Origin: Chryseobacterium sp. | GTDB taxonomy: Bacteria > Bacteroidota > Bacteroidia > Flavobacteriales > Weeksellaceae | DNA: 64,000 nucleotides | Assembly (NCBI RefSeq): GCF_029240215.1 | Contig: NZ_JARBTK010000005.1 | Coordinates: 124,015-188,014 of the forward strand | Direction of reading: 5' to 3' | Shown here: in pieces, positions 1-8,317 of the stretch | Position numbering within the stretch: the stretch's first letter is position 1 | Layout: every line of letters begins with the position of its first letter | Position numbers and translations under genes: made by a program | Notes under the pieces: model-generated | Told to the model about the DNA's origin: nothing | Databases searched by the model: none | What the model saw: only the letters and a program-made list of their open reading frames with translations

Positions 1-8
1 AAGTTCTT

Positions 9-16
9 TATTTTTG
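9..16 (+). promoter_or_regulatory. Bacteroidota -7 promoter box (TATTTTTG)
   Basis: It matches TAnnTTTG and ends 4 nt before the ATG at 21, so transcription would begin at or next to the start codon. The upstream -33 element lies outside the window. Confidence 0.5.
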
Positions 17-20
17 CATT

Positions 21-410
21 ATGGAAAAGCAATATAAAGAATACAGTTATTTTGATGAAGATCCGAAAAAAGGATGGGGTTTTATTTTGGCTTTAGCTGC
101 TCTGCTATTGTTTACTTTGATGGGAGTCGGGTTAGATTTTGATGAATATTTACAGCATAAAACCCTGAATATTCCTTCCGGATATTTCTACTTTATTTTC
201 TCGATAGATATCTTAATGATTGCAGGAATTGCGCTGATGTATTTTTACAGAAAAATAGGCATCATTCTGTTTCCTTTGATGCTGGTTTTTCACTTTTTTA
301 TGCACAACTATTACTTATCCACATTCTTGTATTCTGACGTAACTAATCTGTTCCTTTTCACGGGTTTTGGTATGTTGGCGATTATTCCGAAGTGGAAGTT
401 TTTTAGATAA
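21..410 (+). CDS. Small integral membrane protein, unknown function
   Basis: The 129-residue product has a charged N-terminus (MEKQYKEYSYFDEDPKKG) followed by four hydrophobic stretches at about residues 18-38, 54-76, 79-98 and 108-122, so it should sit in the inner membrane. No catalytic motif is visible and I do not recognise a named family. The ATG is preceded at exactly 4 nt by a perfect -7 box (TATTTTTG), which suggests a leaderless mRNA and supports this start. It is monocistronic: a hairpin terminator follows about 100 nt downstream. Confidence 0.7.
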   Translation: MEKQYKEYSYFDEDPKKGWGFILALAALLLFTLMGVGLDFDEYLQHKTLNIPSGYFYFIFSIDILMIAGIALMYFYRKIGIILFPLMLVFHFFMHNYYLSTFLYSDVTNLFLFTGFGMLAIIPKWKFFR

Positions 411-508
411 TGAATTTCAAATTTTCTTGAACCATTAAAATTGTATTGAAGCTGTTAAGGATTAAGCTGAGCCTCGATCAAAAGAAAATATTTAAAATGT
501 CAATAGAA

Positions 509-535
509 ACGGGCTTTAGTCCGTTTTTCTTTTTA
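509..535 (+). terminator. Rho-independent terminator
   Basis: AACGGGC / GTCCGTT stem with a TTTA loop is followed by a T-rich tail. It serves the small membrane protein gene upstream. Confidence 0.6.
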
Positions 536-615
536 AGGAAACCATTCGAAATGACTTTAGCTTAAGTTTATAACCGTTCGGTTTTTTAGTTCTAAAATGA
601 AATCACACGTAAATA

Positions 616-686
616 TTGTTCCAGAGGAGCAAAAACGTTCGTAGCAATAAAGAAGTATAAAAATATTGAGCTCCGTAGGAGCGATA
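616..686. repeat. Degenerate dispersed-repeat-like segment
   Basis: The segment contains GTTCCAGAGGAGC, then ACGTTCGTAGC, then the palindrome GCTCCGTAGGAGC. Similar 'CCGTAGGAGC' elements are, from memory, scattered through flavobacterial intergenic regions. Only one copy is visible in this window, so calling it a repeat is inference. Confidence 0.3.
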
Positions 687-756
687 CATAATATGCAAAG
701 TTGTTAAAGATTAATTAAAATAAAAATTGCTAAATTTTAAATTCAATTAAAGAACA

Positions 757-787
757 AAAAAAAGCATCCAATTTGGATGCTTTTATA
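757..787 (-). terminator. Rho-independent terminator of the transketolase operon
   Basis: AAAGCATCC / GGATGCTTT stem with a 5-nt loop; on the minus strand it is followed by a run of T. It lies just past the stop codon of the C-terminal transketolase subunit. Confidence 0.8.
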
Positions 788-808
788 ATACATTTCAAAT
801 GAAATGTA

Positions 809-1753
809 TTATGCTAAAATTCTCTTCACTGCTTCAATTACAGCCGCAGAATCGATTTTATATTTTTTCATTAACTCAGTAGGAGTCGCAGATTCTCCGA
901 ACGTATCATTTACTGCTACAAATTCCTGTCTTGTAGGTCTTTTTCTTGCCAACATTCCGGCAATTGATTCACCTAAACCACCTAAATAATTATGCTCTTC
1001 AGCAGTAACTATTTTTCCTGTTTTTTCGACTGATTTTAAGATGATTTCTTCGTCAAGAGGTTTAATCGTGTGGATATTGATTACTTCGCAAGAGATTCCT
1101 TCTTTTTCAAGCTCTTCAGCTGCAACCAGAGATTCCCAGACAAGGTGGCCCGTAGCAACGATCGTTACGTCAGTTCCTTCCTGTAAAAGAATACCTTTAC
1201 CGATTTCGAAAGGCATATCTTCAGGAATGAAAACAGGAACTACAGGTCTTCCGAATCTTAAATATACAGGACCTTCAAAGTCAGCAATAGCTAAAGTTGC
1301 AGCTTTTGTCTGGTTGTAGTCACAAGGGTTGATAACGGTCATTCCGGGAAGCATTTTCATCATTCCGATGTCTTCCAAAACCTGATGGGTTGCGCCGTCT
1401 TCACCCAAAGTAAGACCTGCGTGAGAAGCACAGATTTTAACATTCTTTCCGGAATAAGCGATAGACTGACGTATCTGGTCATAAACTCTTGAAGTAGAAA
1501 AGTTAGCGAAAGTTCCCGTAAAAGGAATTTTTCCCGTAATACTCAAACCTGCAGCCAATCCCATCATATTTGCTTCGGCGATACCAACCTGGTAGAATCT
1601 TTCAGGAGCTTTTTCGATGAATTTTTCCATTTTTAAAGAACCGATAAGGTCTGCGCAAAGTGCCACCACATTCGGGTTTGTGTCAGCCAATTCTGCCAAA
1701 CCAGCCCCGAATCCTGAACGTGTATCTTTTTTTTCTGTATATGTATATTTCAT
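809..1753 (-). CDS. Transketolase, C-terminal subunit (split transketolase)
   Basis: This 314-residue protein carries the pyrimidine-binding and C-terminal domains of transketolase. The family signature VGIAEANMMGLAAGLS (about residues 56-71) supplies the catalytic Glu of the cofactor-activating half, and ATGHLVWESLVAAEEL begins the C-terminal domain. It pairs with the N-terminal half encoded just upstream to form a ThDP enzyme that transfers two-carbon ketol groups in the non-oxidative pentose phosphate pathway. Transketolases of about 660 residues are single chains in many bacteria; the split two-gene form is common in Bacteroidota and Firmicutes. A DXS-like activity is less likely because the N-terminal gene is transketolase-like. 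Confidence 0.9.
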   Translation of the reverse strand: MKYTYTEKKDTRSGFGAGLAELADTNPNVVALCADLIGSLKMEKFIEKAPERFYQVGIAEANMMGLAAGLSITGKIPFTGTFANFSTSRVYDQIRQSIAYSGKNVKICASHAGLTLGEDGATHQVLEDIGMMKMLPGMTVINPCDYNQTKAATLAIADFEGPVYLRFGRPVVPVFIPEDMPFEIGKGILLQEGTDVTIVATGHLVWESLVAAEELEKEGISCEVINIHTIKPLDEEIILKSVEKTGKIVTAEEHNYLGGLGESIAGMLARKRPTRQEFVAVNDTFGESATPTELMKKYKIDSAAVIEAVKRILA

Positions 1754-1847
1754 GAGGATTTCTAATTTTTATTATAGAATCATGTAACCTTACGGTTTCA
1801 TTTTTACTAATTATTAATTAAGATTACTTATTACCAATTACTTATAA

Positions 1848-2699
1848 TTAATAATCTGCCGGAGCTTCTAAGTACAATTGTTTAAAAGCCGTATCCAGCT
1901 GCTCGTCGTTCGGAGCTTTACCGTGCCAAGCGTGGCTTCCCATCATGTAATCAACGCCATTACCCATTTCTGTATGAAGAATGATTACAACAGGTTTTCC
2001 TTTTCCTGTTTCAGTTTTTGCTCTTTCAAGAATTGCAATTACCGCTTCAAGGTCATTTCCGTTTTTTTCTTCCAAAACGATCCATCCGAAAGCTTCTAAT
2101 TTGGCATGAAGATTTCCTAATGAAAGTACATTTTCTGTGCTTCCGTCAATCTGTTGTCCGTTATAGTCAATTGTTGAAATGATATTATCTACTTTTTTAG
2201 CTGCAGCATACATCAATGCTTCCCAAACCTGACCTTCTTGTAATTCTCCGTCACCATGAAGCGTGTATACCAAAGAATCGTCACCGTCTAGTTTTTTACC
2301 CTGAGCAACACCAAGAGCAACAGAAAGTCCCTGACCCAAAGATCCTGAAGCAATTCTGATTCCCGGCAAACCTTCGTGAGTGGTTGGGTGACCTTGTAAT
2401 CTTGAATCTAATTTTCTGAAAGTCTTCAATTCAGCTACCGGAAAGAAATCAAATCTTGCCAGAGTAGAATAGAAAACCGGCGAAATATGTCCGTTTGAAA
2501 GGTAGAAGTGATCTTCATTTTTACCTTCCATTGTGAATGGTAAATTATAGTTCATTACCTTACCGTAAAGTGCTGTGAAATACTCTGTACAGCCTAAACT
2601 TCCACCAGGATGTCCTGAATTTACAGCGTGAACCATTCTTAAAATGTCTCTTCTGATTTGTGTAGTAAGAGATTTCAGCTCTTCAATACTTTTACTCAT
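1848..2699 (-). CDS. Transketolase, N-terminal (ThDP-binding) subunit
   Basis: The 283-residue product holds the pyrophosphate-binding domain: HAVNSGHPGGSLGCTEY near the N-terminus and HGDGELQEGQVWEALMYAA around residue 142, the GDG metal/ThDP motif. The ORF track begins 24 bases further out, but MSKSIEELKSL is the better start because the extra residues lie in AT-rich leader and do not look like the family. The C-terminal subunit follows after 94 nt, so the two are probably one transcript making equal amounts of each half. The terminator of the upstream symporter gene separates this operon from it. Confidence 0.9.
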   Translation of the reverse strand: MSKSIEELKSLTTQIRRDILRMVHAVNSGHPGGSLGCTEYFTALYGKVMNYNLPFTMEGKNEDHFYLSNGHISPVFYSTLARFDFFPVAELKTFRKLDSRLQGHPTTHEGLPGIRIASGSLGQGLSVALGVAQGKKLDGDDSLVYTLHGDGELQEGQVWEALMYAAAKKVDNIISTIDYNGQQIDGSTENVLSLGNLHAKLEAFGWIVLEEKNGNDLEAVIAILERAKTETGKGKPVVIILHTEMGNGVDYMMGSHAWHGKAPNDEQLDTAFKQLYLEAPADY

Positions 2700-2756
2700 T
2701 TTATAGGATTTATTTGCACGCAAATCTACAATTTTTTACTGGCTTACGGAAATGCA

Positions 2757-2786
2757 AAAATCCGGATTTCAAACCCGGATTTTATT
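2757..2786 (-). terminator. Terminator after the SSS symporter
   Basis: AAAATCCGG / CCGGATTTT stem; on the minus strand it reads into TTTTTGC. It separates the symporter transcript from the transketolase genes. Confidence 0.75.
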
Positions 2787-2831
2787 TATAAAATTATTTT
2801 CGTTGATTCTTGGGTTATTGTAAAGCCAAAC

Positions 2832-4406
2832 TTAAACCAACTTCAAATAATTCTTATTCTTCACCAGCCACAACCCGATAAACGTCAGCAAACCATTTAA
2901 AATAATCAGTTCCACACCAATTCTGTAATCGGTGTAAGTTGTTACAAGATAGTTAATTAAATAAGTAAGAACCGGAGCCAAAAGTGTTACTGCAAGAATT
3001 GAATATTTCTTTGAAATTTTAAATTTGGTGAAAATTCCGAAGGCAAAAAGCCCTAAAAGCGGTCCATAAGTATAACCCGCAATTTCCATGATCAGATAAA
3101 CGATCGATTTGTCATTCATCGCTTTAAAGACCATAATCAAAATAAAGAAAACCACAGTAAATGTCAAATGGATCTTCATTCGAAGATGTTTTTTCTGTTT
3201 TTCTGTTCTGGTTTTATCTTCATTTAAATTTAATAAATCAACACAGTACGAGCTGGTAACGGCTGTCAATGCTCCATCTGCGGATGGGAATAATGCCGAA
3301 ATCAACCCGATGATAAAAATAACGGAAATCGTCATTGGAAAATATCCGTTAAGCGATAAAGCAGGGAACAAATCGTCTCCCATGATGTTTTTCACATTTC
3401 CTGCAGCATCTTTAAATCCGAAAATGTTTGAAACGACTTCTTTCCCGTCGACAATATTTGTGATTTGTGAATATCCGGCACCGTTCTGCAAAGCAAAAAG
3501 ATAAAGTAAGCCTCCTAAAAACAGGAATGCAAGATTGACGAAAAGTAAAGTTCCTGCGAAAGTCAGCATGTTTTTCTTAGAATTCTGGAGATTGTCTACA
3601 GAGATATTTTTCTGCATCATTTCCTGATCCAGACCAGTCATTGCAATGGTAATGAAAATTCCGCCTAAGATGGTTTTCAGGAAAAATGTTTTGGAATTGG
3701 GATCAAAATTAATAAAATGAGTGTAGTTTTTTTCGCCTAAAATAGTATAAGCTTCGCCAAAAGACAGATTTAAATTTGATAAAATATAAACAATACACGC
3801 AATCAAACTAATGATCATAAACGAAGTCTGCAAAGTATCGGTAATTACAATTGTTTTTACACCGCCTTCAAAAGTATAGAGAAGTACCATCAGCAAAAGT
3901 ACCATCGCAGTCAGCCAAAACGGAACGCCTAAACCTTCCAATAGAAATATTTGTAATACATTGACAACAAGATACAATCTCGCAGTTGCGCCGATCGCTC
4001 TCGAAACGATAAAAAATACTGAACCAATTTTATGTGCTTCTACGTTAAATCTTTTTCCTAAATAAGTATAAATAGAGGTCAGATTCATCTTATAATAGAG
4101 TGGAAGCAGGATTGCCGCAACAATAAAATATCCGATGAAAAACCCGATTACCATCATGTAATATTCAAATCCGCCATAAATATATTCGCTTCCGGTCATT
4201 TTCCCGACAGTTCCGGGAACGGAAATGAAAGTAACTCCGCTTAAGCTGGTTCCGATCATACCGAAAGCAACAAGCCACCATTTACTTTTTTTGTTACCGA
4301 TGAAAAACGATTGGTTGTCAGAATTCCGGCTCGTAAAATATGAGATCACCAAAAGACCGACGAAGTAAACAAAAACAAACAGCAAAAGGACAGTTCCTGT
4401 ATTCAT
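2832..4406 (-). CDS. Sodium:solute symporter (SSS/SLC5 family)
   Basis: At 524 residues with about 13 hydrophobic segments, this is a typical SSS-family carrier coupling Na+ influx to solute uptake across the inner membrane. Visible hallmarks are FGMIGTSLSGVTFISVPG in the first helices, LYTFEGGVKTIVITDTLQ in the fifth to sixth helix region (the classic GG.k..v.tD..q signature), and SALFPSADGALTAVTSS later. The substrate cannot be read from sequence: sugars, sialic acid, proline and pantothenate carriers all share these motifs. It has its own terminator, so it is probably a single-gene unit. Confidence 0.85.
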   Translation of the reverse strand: MNTGTVLLLFVFVYFVGLLVISYFTSRNSDNQSFFIGNKKSKWWLVAFGMIGTSLSGVTFISVPGTVGKMTGSEYIYGGFEYYMMVIGFFIGYFIVAAILLPLYYKMNLTSIYTYLGKRFNVEAHKIGSVFFIVSRAIGATARLYLVVNVLQIFLLEGLGVPFWLTAMVLLLMVLLYTFEGGVKTIVITDTLQTSFMIISLIACIVYILSNLNLSFGEAYTILGEKNYTHFINFDPNSKTFFLKTILGGIFITIAMTGLDQEMMQKNISVDNLQNSKKNMLTFAGTLLFVNLAFLFLGGLLYLFALQNGAGYSQITNIVDGKEVVSNIFGFKDAAGNVKNIMGDDLFPALSLNGYFPMTISVIFIIGLISALFPSADGALTAVTSSYCVDLLNLNEDKTRTEKQKKHLRMKIHLTFTVVFFILIMVFKAMNDKSIVYLIMEIAGYTYGPLLGLFAFGIFTKFKISKKYSILAVTLLAPVLTYLINYLVTTYTDYRIGVELIILNGLLTFIGLWLVKNKNYLKLV

Positions 4407-4621
4407 TCTGAAATTTTAAATTTCAGCAAATATAGTTTTTTTTGGAAAGAGGGAAGAAAGAAGTTGGGGATTGAGGAATTACCTTTGATTTTCAAATCTA
4501 TTTATCAGATTTAAATCTATATTATTTTTTATTCTAACTGATCTTGCAACTTCAAATCAACAATAAATCAGCTCAAGCTATGAGATAAATAATTTTAATA
4601 AATTATATTCTATATTGTACG

Positions 4622-4662
4622 AAAAAAAAACCTCTCAGCATTTGAAAGCCGAAAGGTTTTTA
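4622..4662 (-). terminator. Terminator of the redox/OsmC operon
   Basis: AACCTCTCAGC pairs with GCCGAAAGGTT (two G-U pairs), 8-nt loop, then nine T on the minus strand. It lies 24 nt after the acetyltransferase stop. Confidence 0.8.
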
Positions 4663-4686
4663 TGTCAAAATTTTATTTTAATTTAA

Positions 4687-4968
4687 TTAAAGAACATCCT
4701 GCAAATCCTCATTTTTTTGAAATGTCGCCTTAGCAAACGGACAAAGCGGGATGATTTTCTTACTGTTTTCTCTGGCAAATTCTACAGCTTTGACCAGCAT
4801 TTCTTTTCCAACGCCTTTTCCGTTATATTCTTCTTCTACCTCAGTGTGGTCGATGATGAATCTTTCTTCACCTGCCCAAGTATAGGTCATTAATCCTGCT
4901 TTTTTTCCGTCTATTAAAGCTTCAAAGCTTCCGTGTTTTTCGTCGTTGTTTTGTTTTACTTCTATCAT
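4687..4968 (-). CDS. Small GNAT-fold N-acetyltransferase (YjdJ-like)
   Basis: The 93-residue protein is the minimal GNAT domain. It has LMTYTWAGEERFIIDHTEV strands, then EEEYNGKGVGKEMLVKAVEFA, whose G-K-G-V-G-K loop binds the acetyl-CoA pyrophosphate, and IIPLCPFAKATFQK at the end. The substrate is unknown; members of this short family are often found beside OsmC and Fe-S mono-cluster proteins. It is the last gene of a four-gene minus-strand operon, starting 1 nt after the OsmC stop. A paralogue of similar design lies at 7855-8172. Confidence 0.8.
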   Translation of the reverse strand: MIEVKQNNDEKHGSFEALIDGKKAGLMTYTWAGEERFIIDHTEVEEEYNGKGVGKEMLVKAVEFARENSKKIIPLCPFAKATFQKNEDLQDVL

Positions 4969-4969
4969 A

Positions 4970-5368
4970 TTATGAAAATTTGGTTTGAATTTCTATTTGG
5001 TTGGTTAAAATTTTGTGTACCGGACAGGCATCTGCAATTGCGTGAAGTCTTTTCAGTTGATCTTCATTTAAACCCTGCCCTTCAAAACTAATATTTCTTT
5101 TAAAAACTGCCAATTTTGTGAGTGGGAAATTTTCAAGTTCTACCTCTACGTCAATTCTTTCTACGTCCCATTCTTTTCTTTCAATATACATTCGCAGCGT
5201 TGCAGCAGTACAGCTTGCCAGAGAAGTTGCCAGGATTTCAAAAGGATTAAATCCTTCATTTTTTCCGCCTTTATCAATGGGTTCGTCGGTGATCAGCTTA
5301 TTGTCACCTGCAACGACTTCTGTATAATATTTTGTTTTACCTAAACTCGCTTTTACAGTTACAGCCAT
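4970..5368 (-). CDS. OsmC family protein
   Basis: This 132-residue OsmC/Ohr-fold protein has the two family cysteines, in LATSLASCTAATLRMYIE (about residue 53) and ADACPVHKILTN (about residue 114). In OsmC/Ohr proteins these form the thiol peroxidase site that reduces organic hydroperoxides, or, in the YhfA-like branch, a related activity. The C-terminal CPVHKIL signature is characteristic. It overlaps the Fe-S protein gene by one base and is followed after 1 nt by the acetyltransferase, which implies translational coupling and a shared redox-stress role. Confidence 0.88.
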   Translation of the reverse strand: MAVTVKASLGKTKYYTEVVAGDNKLITDEPIDKGGKNEGFNPFEILATSLASCTAATLRMYIERKEWDVERIDVEVELENFPLTKLAVFKRNISFEGQGLNEDQLKRLHAIADACPVHKILTNQIEIQTKFS

Positions 5369-5586
5369 TATTTTTCAGTTTTTAATTCGTAAGTTAATGC
5401 ACCGGAAGGGCATTGGTTGATCTGATTTTTTAGTTCATCAGAAGTTGCGTTTTCTGCCTTGATCCAAGGTCGTGCCTTCGGATCATAAACATTTGGAAGC
5501 ATTTTTACACAAATTCCGGCGTGAATACACTTTTGAGGCTGCCATATTACATTAATGTTGCCATTAGAATATTTATGTGTTTCCAT
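5368..5586 (-). CDS. (4Fe-4S) mono-cluster protein, YjdI-like
   Basis: The 72-residue protein has the Fer4_19 pattern: WQPQKCIHAGICVKMLPNVYD with Cys residues spaced C-x5-C, and a third at QCPSGALTYEL. In this family one [4Fe-4S] cluster sits in a small ferredoxin-like fold; the exact electron partner is unknown. Its position between an NADPH-dependent FMN reductase and an OsmC protein suggests that it relays electrons or senses redox state there, which is inference. The ATG lies 5 nt after the reductase stop. Confidence 0.82.
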   Translation of the reverse strand: METHKYSNGNINVIWQPQKCIHAGICVKMLPNVYDPKARPWIKAENATSDELKNQINQCPSGALTYELKTEK

Positions 5587-5591
5587 AATCT

Positions 5592-6125
5592 TTAAGATTT
5601 AGTCTGATTTTTAAAACTTTCAATTTTTTTATTTAATTCTTTCAGCATTTCCGGATTGATCACACCGCTTTCCAAATCGAAGTTTTCGTAAAATTTAGAT
5701 AAGGAAAAAGTTTCTTTTACATCAGCCGCAAATTGCGGGAAGAACGTTTTCGCAGTATTCATTACGTTTCCGCCACCGTAACCACCAGGAGAAGTGCTCA
5801 TTAAAAGCATCGGTTTGTTCTGGAAAACTTTTACATTGATTCTTGAAGCCCAGTCGAAAATATTTTTAAAAGCTGCACTGTACGATCTGTTGTGTTCGGC
5901 GAGAGAGCAGATAATCACATCACATTCTTCAATTTGCTTCAAAAAATGATGTGCTTCGTCGGGAAAACCTTTTTTTTCCAGATCAACTGAGAAAACAGGC
6001 ATTGAAAAATCATTAAGGTCAATAAAATTGATTTCGTTTTCCTGAAAACTTTTCAGAACAAATTTTACTAATTCTCTGTTGATGGATGTGGAGGATGTAC
6101 TTCCGGCAAATGCTAATATTTTCAT
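5592..6125 (-). CDS. NADPH-dependent FMN reductase
   Basis: This 177-residue flavodoxin-like protein begins MKILAFAGSTSSTSINREL, the phosphate-binding loop that holds FMN, and contains CSLAEHNRSYSAAFKNIFDWASR and LMSTSPGGYGGGNVM, the ribose/isoalloxazine contacts of the NAD(P)H:quinone/FMN reductase family. It should reduce FMN or quinones in the cytosol using NAD(P)H. It is the first gene of the four-gene redox operon (reductase, Fe-S protein, OsmC, acetyltransferase), so its promoter in the 292-bp gap upstream probably drives all four. Confidence 0.85.
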   Translation of the reverse strand: MKILAFAGSTSSTSINRELVKFVLKSFQENEINFIDLNDFSMPVFSVDLEKKGFPDEAHHFLKQIEECDVIICSLAEHNRSYSAAFKNIFDWASRINVKVFQNKPMLLMSTSPGGYGGGNVMNTAKTFFPQFAADVKETFSLSKFYENFDLESGVINPEMLKELNKKIESFKNQTKS

Positions 6126-6385
6126 TGTTATTTTTTTATAAAACTAATCAAAATTTAATTTAAAATAAGGACATTACATAAAACTGTACTCAAATATATA
6201 AAGAGTTTGGGTAGCTGATTATTATTCAATTAAGTTTAATTTAATGATACAGTCATTATTGCTCCTATTTTGTAAAGATTTGTTATTATGGAATAATTGC
6301 TTTATTGATTTATTATGCTATGCTTAGTTTTGTTGAATAATTTTATGTTAAATATATTTTTGTTTAAATTATTCATAAATTAAAT

Positions 6386-6393
6386 TATATTTG
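6386..6393 (+). promoter_or_regulatory. -7 promoter box (TATATTTG) of the 6418 lipoprotein gene
   Basis: It matches TAnnTTTG, with a TTTG at 6359-6362 about 23 nt upstream acting as the -33 element. The leader would be about 20-25 nt. Confidence 0.5.
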
Positions 6394-6417
6394 TAATACA
6401 GATAAAATCAAATATTT

Positions 6418-6816
6418 ATGAAAAAAACTATCCTCATGTTGGGTGCTGTTGTGCTAATCTGCATTACAGCATGCAAAAAAGAAGAAGCCTCAAAAACTGA
6501 GAGCCCGAAAACAGAAAATTCTGTTGCGTCGGAAGAAAAAGTTTCGAACGGATCTGGTGTTACTGTTGATGGAGTACAAGTCCCAAAATTCAGTAACCCG
6601 GAAGTTCAGCAGTTTGCAAGTGAATACGCAACAATGGTTTCTGAAATGTCTGCAGCTTCAAAAGCCGGAGATGTAGCAAGAAGCCAGGAACTTACTGCAA
6701 AATCACAGGAATGGACTGCACAACACGCTTCCTGGTCGTCTAAAATGACCCCTGAAGATTCTAAACTTTGGACAGATTTTATTACGAAACTTTCTGAAGC
6801 TCAAAGAGAGAATTAA
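6418..6816 (+). CDS. Small secreted lipoprotein, unknown function
   Basis: The 132-residue product has a lipoprotein signal ending ICITAC (lipidation Cys at about residue 19), then a Lys/Glu/Ser-rich linker and a helical domain rich in Ala, Ser and Gln (FASEYATMVSEMSAASKAGD onward). Nothing identifies a function; the helical region is reminiscent of small periplasmic proteins. It stands alone with its own promoter and a strong terminator. Confidence 0.7.
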   Translation: MKKTILMLGAVVLICITACKKEEASKTESPKTENSVASEEKVSNGSGVTVDGVQVPKFSNPEVQQFASEYATMVSEMSAASKAGDVARSQELTAKSQEWTAQHASWSSKMTPEDSKLWTDFITKLSEAQREN

Positions 6817-6838
6817 TCTTTTAATTTTTTTTCAAAAA

Positions 6839-6870
6839 AGGTAAGCCACTTGTACAAAAAGTGGCTTTAC
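6839..6870. terminator. Bidirectional terminator between convergent genes
   Basis: GTAAGCCACTT / AAGTGGCTTTAC hairpin with a T-run on both strands, placed between the plus-strand lipoprotein and the minus-strand pirin. Confidence 0.85.
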
Positions 6871-6878
6871 TTTTTGTT

Positions 6879-7778
6879 TTATTTTCGGTTTAAAATTGCT
6901 TTCGGAAGCGGAACAAATTCATTCTCATCTCCCGGAACTAATGGGAAAGCTTCGTGATTCTGGTCATTCCAGTTTACTTTTGCCTGATCAATCAGTTCTT
7001 TATCTGAATTCACAAAATTCCAGAAAATGAAACGTTCTTCATCAAAAGGTTCGCCTCCGAAAAGGTAAACAGTCGCATTTTCGCTCATTTCAAACTCACA
7101 AAGTTGAGTATTTTTGGCGATCAGCAATTGTTTTGATCCGTAATTATTATCTTCAATATTTACGGTTCCGTCAAGAACATACATTGCAGCTTCTCCATAA
7201 AGATCTTGTCCGATGCTTATTTTCTGAGCCGTTTTAGTTTTAATTTCAATAAAAAATAATTTGCTGTGAACCGGAACCGGAGATTTTCTTCCGAAGGCTT
7301 CACCTGCGATTAATTTATACTGAACTCCGTTTTCTTCCCAAACCGGAAGTTCATCTGCTTCGATGTGGCTAAAAGTCGGCTCGCTTTGCTCTAAATGTTT
7401 CGGAAGTCCTACCCAGATTTGAAATCCGTGAAGTCTTTTGTCGGTTTCTCTCAAATATTCCGGAGTTCTTTCCGAGTGTACAACGCCTTTTCCGGCAGTC
7501 ATCCAGTTGACTGCGCCAGGTTTTATTTCAAGTGCGCTTCCGATACTGTCTCTGTGGAAAATAGAACCTTCCAATAGATAAGTTAAAGTTGAAAGTCCGA
7601 TATGCGGATGTGGCGGAACGTCTAAATTTTGATAATTTTTCAGTTCTGCTGGTCCCATGTGATCGATAAATACGAAAGGTCCGACTGCTCTTTTTTCACG
7701 GAAAGGCAAAAGTCTCCCCACCAAAAAATTTCCTATATCTGCTGATTTTTCTTCTATAATAAGTCCGATGTTTGACAT
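6879..7778 (-). CDS. Pirin family protein
   Basis: This 299-residue protein is a bicupin of the pirin family. The metal-site signature appears as VPPHPHIGLSTLTYLLEGSI (about residues 55-74) with HRDS and GKGVVHSER downstream, which supplies the His/Glu ligands of the N-terminal cupin. Pirins bind one Fe/Ni-type ion; several have quercetin 2,3-dioxygenase activity and others act as redox sensors, and the sequence alone does not say which. A second pirin (8318-9193) lies upstream on the same strand, separated by an acetyltransferase gene. Confidence 0.88.
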   Translation of the reverse strand: MSNIGLIIEEKSADIGNFLVGRLLPFREKRAVGPFVFIDHMGPAELKNYQNLDVPPHPHIGLSTLTYLLEGSIFHRDSIGSALEIKPGAVNWMTAGKGVVHSERTPEYLRETDKRLHGFQIWVGLPKHLEQSEPTFSHIEADELPVWEENGVQYKLIAGEAFGRKSPVPVHSKLFFIEIKTKTAQKISIGQDLYGEAAMYVLDGTVNIEDNNYGSKQLLIAKNTQLCEFEMSENATVYLFGGEPFDEERFIFWNFVNSDKELIDQAKVNWNDQNHEAFPLVPGDENEFVPLPKAILNRK

Positions 7779-7854
7779 GATAGATTTGGTTTTTGTTTTT
7801 CAGATAAGCTAATGTAATCAAATATTTCCAATGCTGATGCTTGTTTGCGTAAAT

Positions 7855-8172
7855 TTAAAGTTTGTCATACCCTTCAAATCTCTCGTCAACAATACGTTTC
7901 CATTCCGGATGTTTTCTGATAAAAGCGAAAACATAAGGACAGAAAGGAAGAAGTTTTTTTCCGCTTTCTTCGATATAAATCAAAGTCTTTTCAACTACGG
8001 CTGCAGCAGCTCCGGTTCCTGCTAATTCAGGTTCGGCTTCTGTGTGAATGAGAGCAATTTGCTGACTTGTTTCTTTACAGTCGATAAATGCAAAATGACC
8101 ATTGTATTCTATTTCGAATCTCTTTTTTTCTTCGTTTTTTACTAACGGGATGTTTTCAAATTCTGGTTTCAT
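7855..8172 (-). CDS. Small GNAT-fold N-acetyltransferase (YjdJ-like), paralogue
   Basis: The 105-residue protein resembles the 93-residue acetyltransferase at 4687. It has EPELAGTGAAAAVVEKTLIYI in the acetyl-CoA-binding loop position and KLLPFCPYVFAFIRKHPEW matching the other copy's C-terminal CPFAKATFQK. The loop sequence G-T-G-A-A is less canonical than G-K-G-V-G. It lies between two pirin genes on the same strand. The substrate is unknown. Confidence 0.8.
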   Translation of the reverse strand: MKPEFENIPLVKNEEKKRFEIEYNGHFAFIDCKETSQQIALIHTEAEPELAGTGAAAAVVEKTLIYIEESGKKLLPFCPYVFAFIRKHPEWKRIVDERFEGYDKL

Positions 8173-8223
8173 GATTTTTTATATTTTATGTTTGTGAATT
8201 AAATTTTCATACTTAAGCGTTTA

Positions 8224-8292
8224 GTTTGTCATCCTGGAAGGATCTCAATGTTGATGATAACTCTGAATTTAGATTCCTATGGAATGACAAAC
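8224..8292. repeat. Dispersed palindromic repeat, copy 1
   Basis: GTTTGTCATCCTGGAAGGAT at the left and TTCCTATGGAATGACAAAC at the right form a near-perfect inverted repeat of about 20 bp arms. It is the most divergent full copy of the family seen at 27535, 47368, 49569, 59035 and 60719. It lies between two minus-strand genes. Confidence 0.8.
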
Positions 8293-8317
8293 ATACTTCT
8301 AAATTAATGGCTATGTT

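Larger units (their letters stand above)
411..808. other. 398-bp gene-free stretch
   Basis: Apart from the two terminators at its ends, this stretch holds a repeat-like segment at about 616-686 with two short motifs reading CCAGAGGAGC and GCTCCGTAGGAGC; the second is a small palindrome. I see no ORF, tRNA or long structured element. Confidence 0.5.

Noticed and set aside
2700-2723. Track start of the N-terminal transketolase ORF (MRANKSYK...)
   Set aside because: The extra eight residues lie in AT-rich leader; the internal ATG gives the family N-terminus MSKSIEELKSL.
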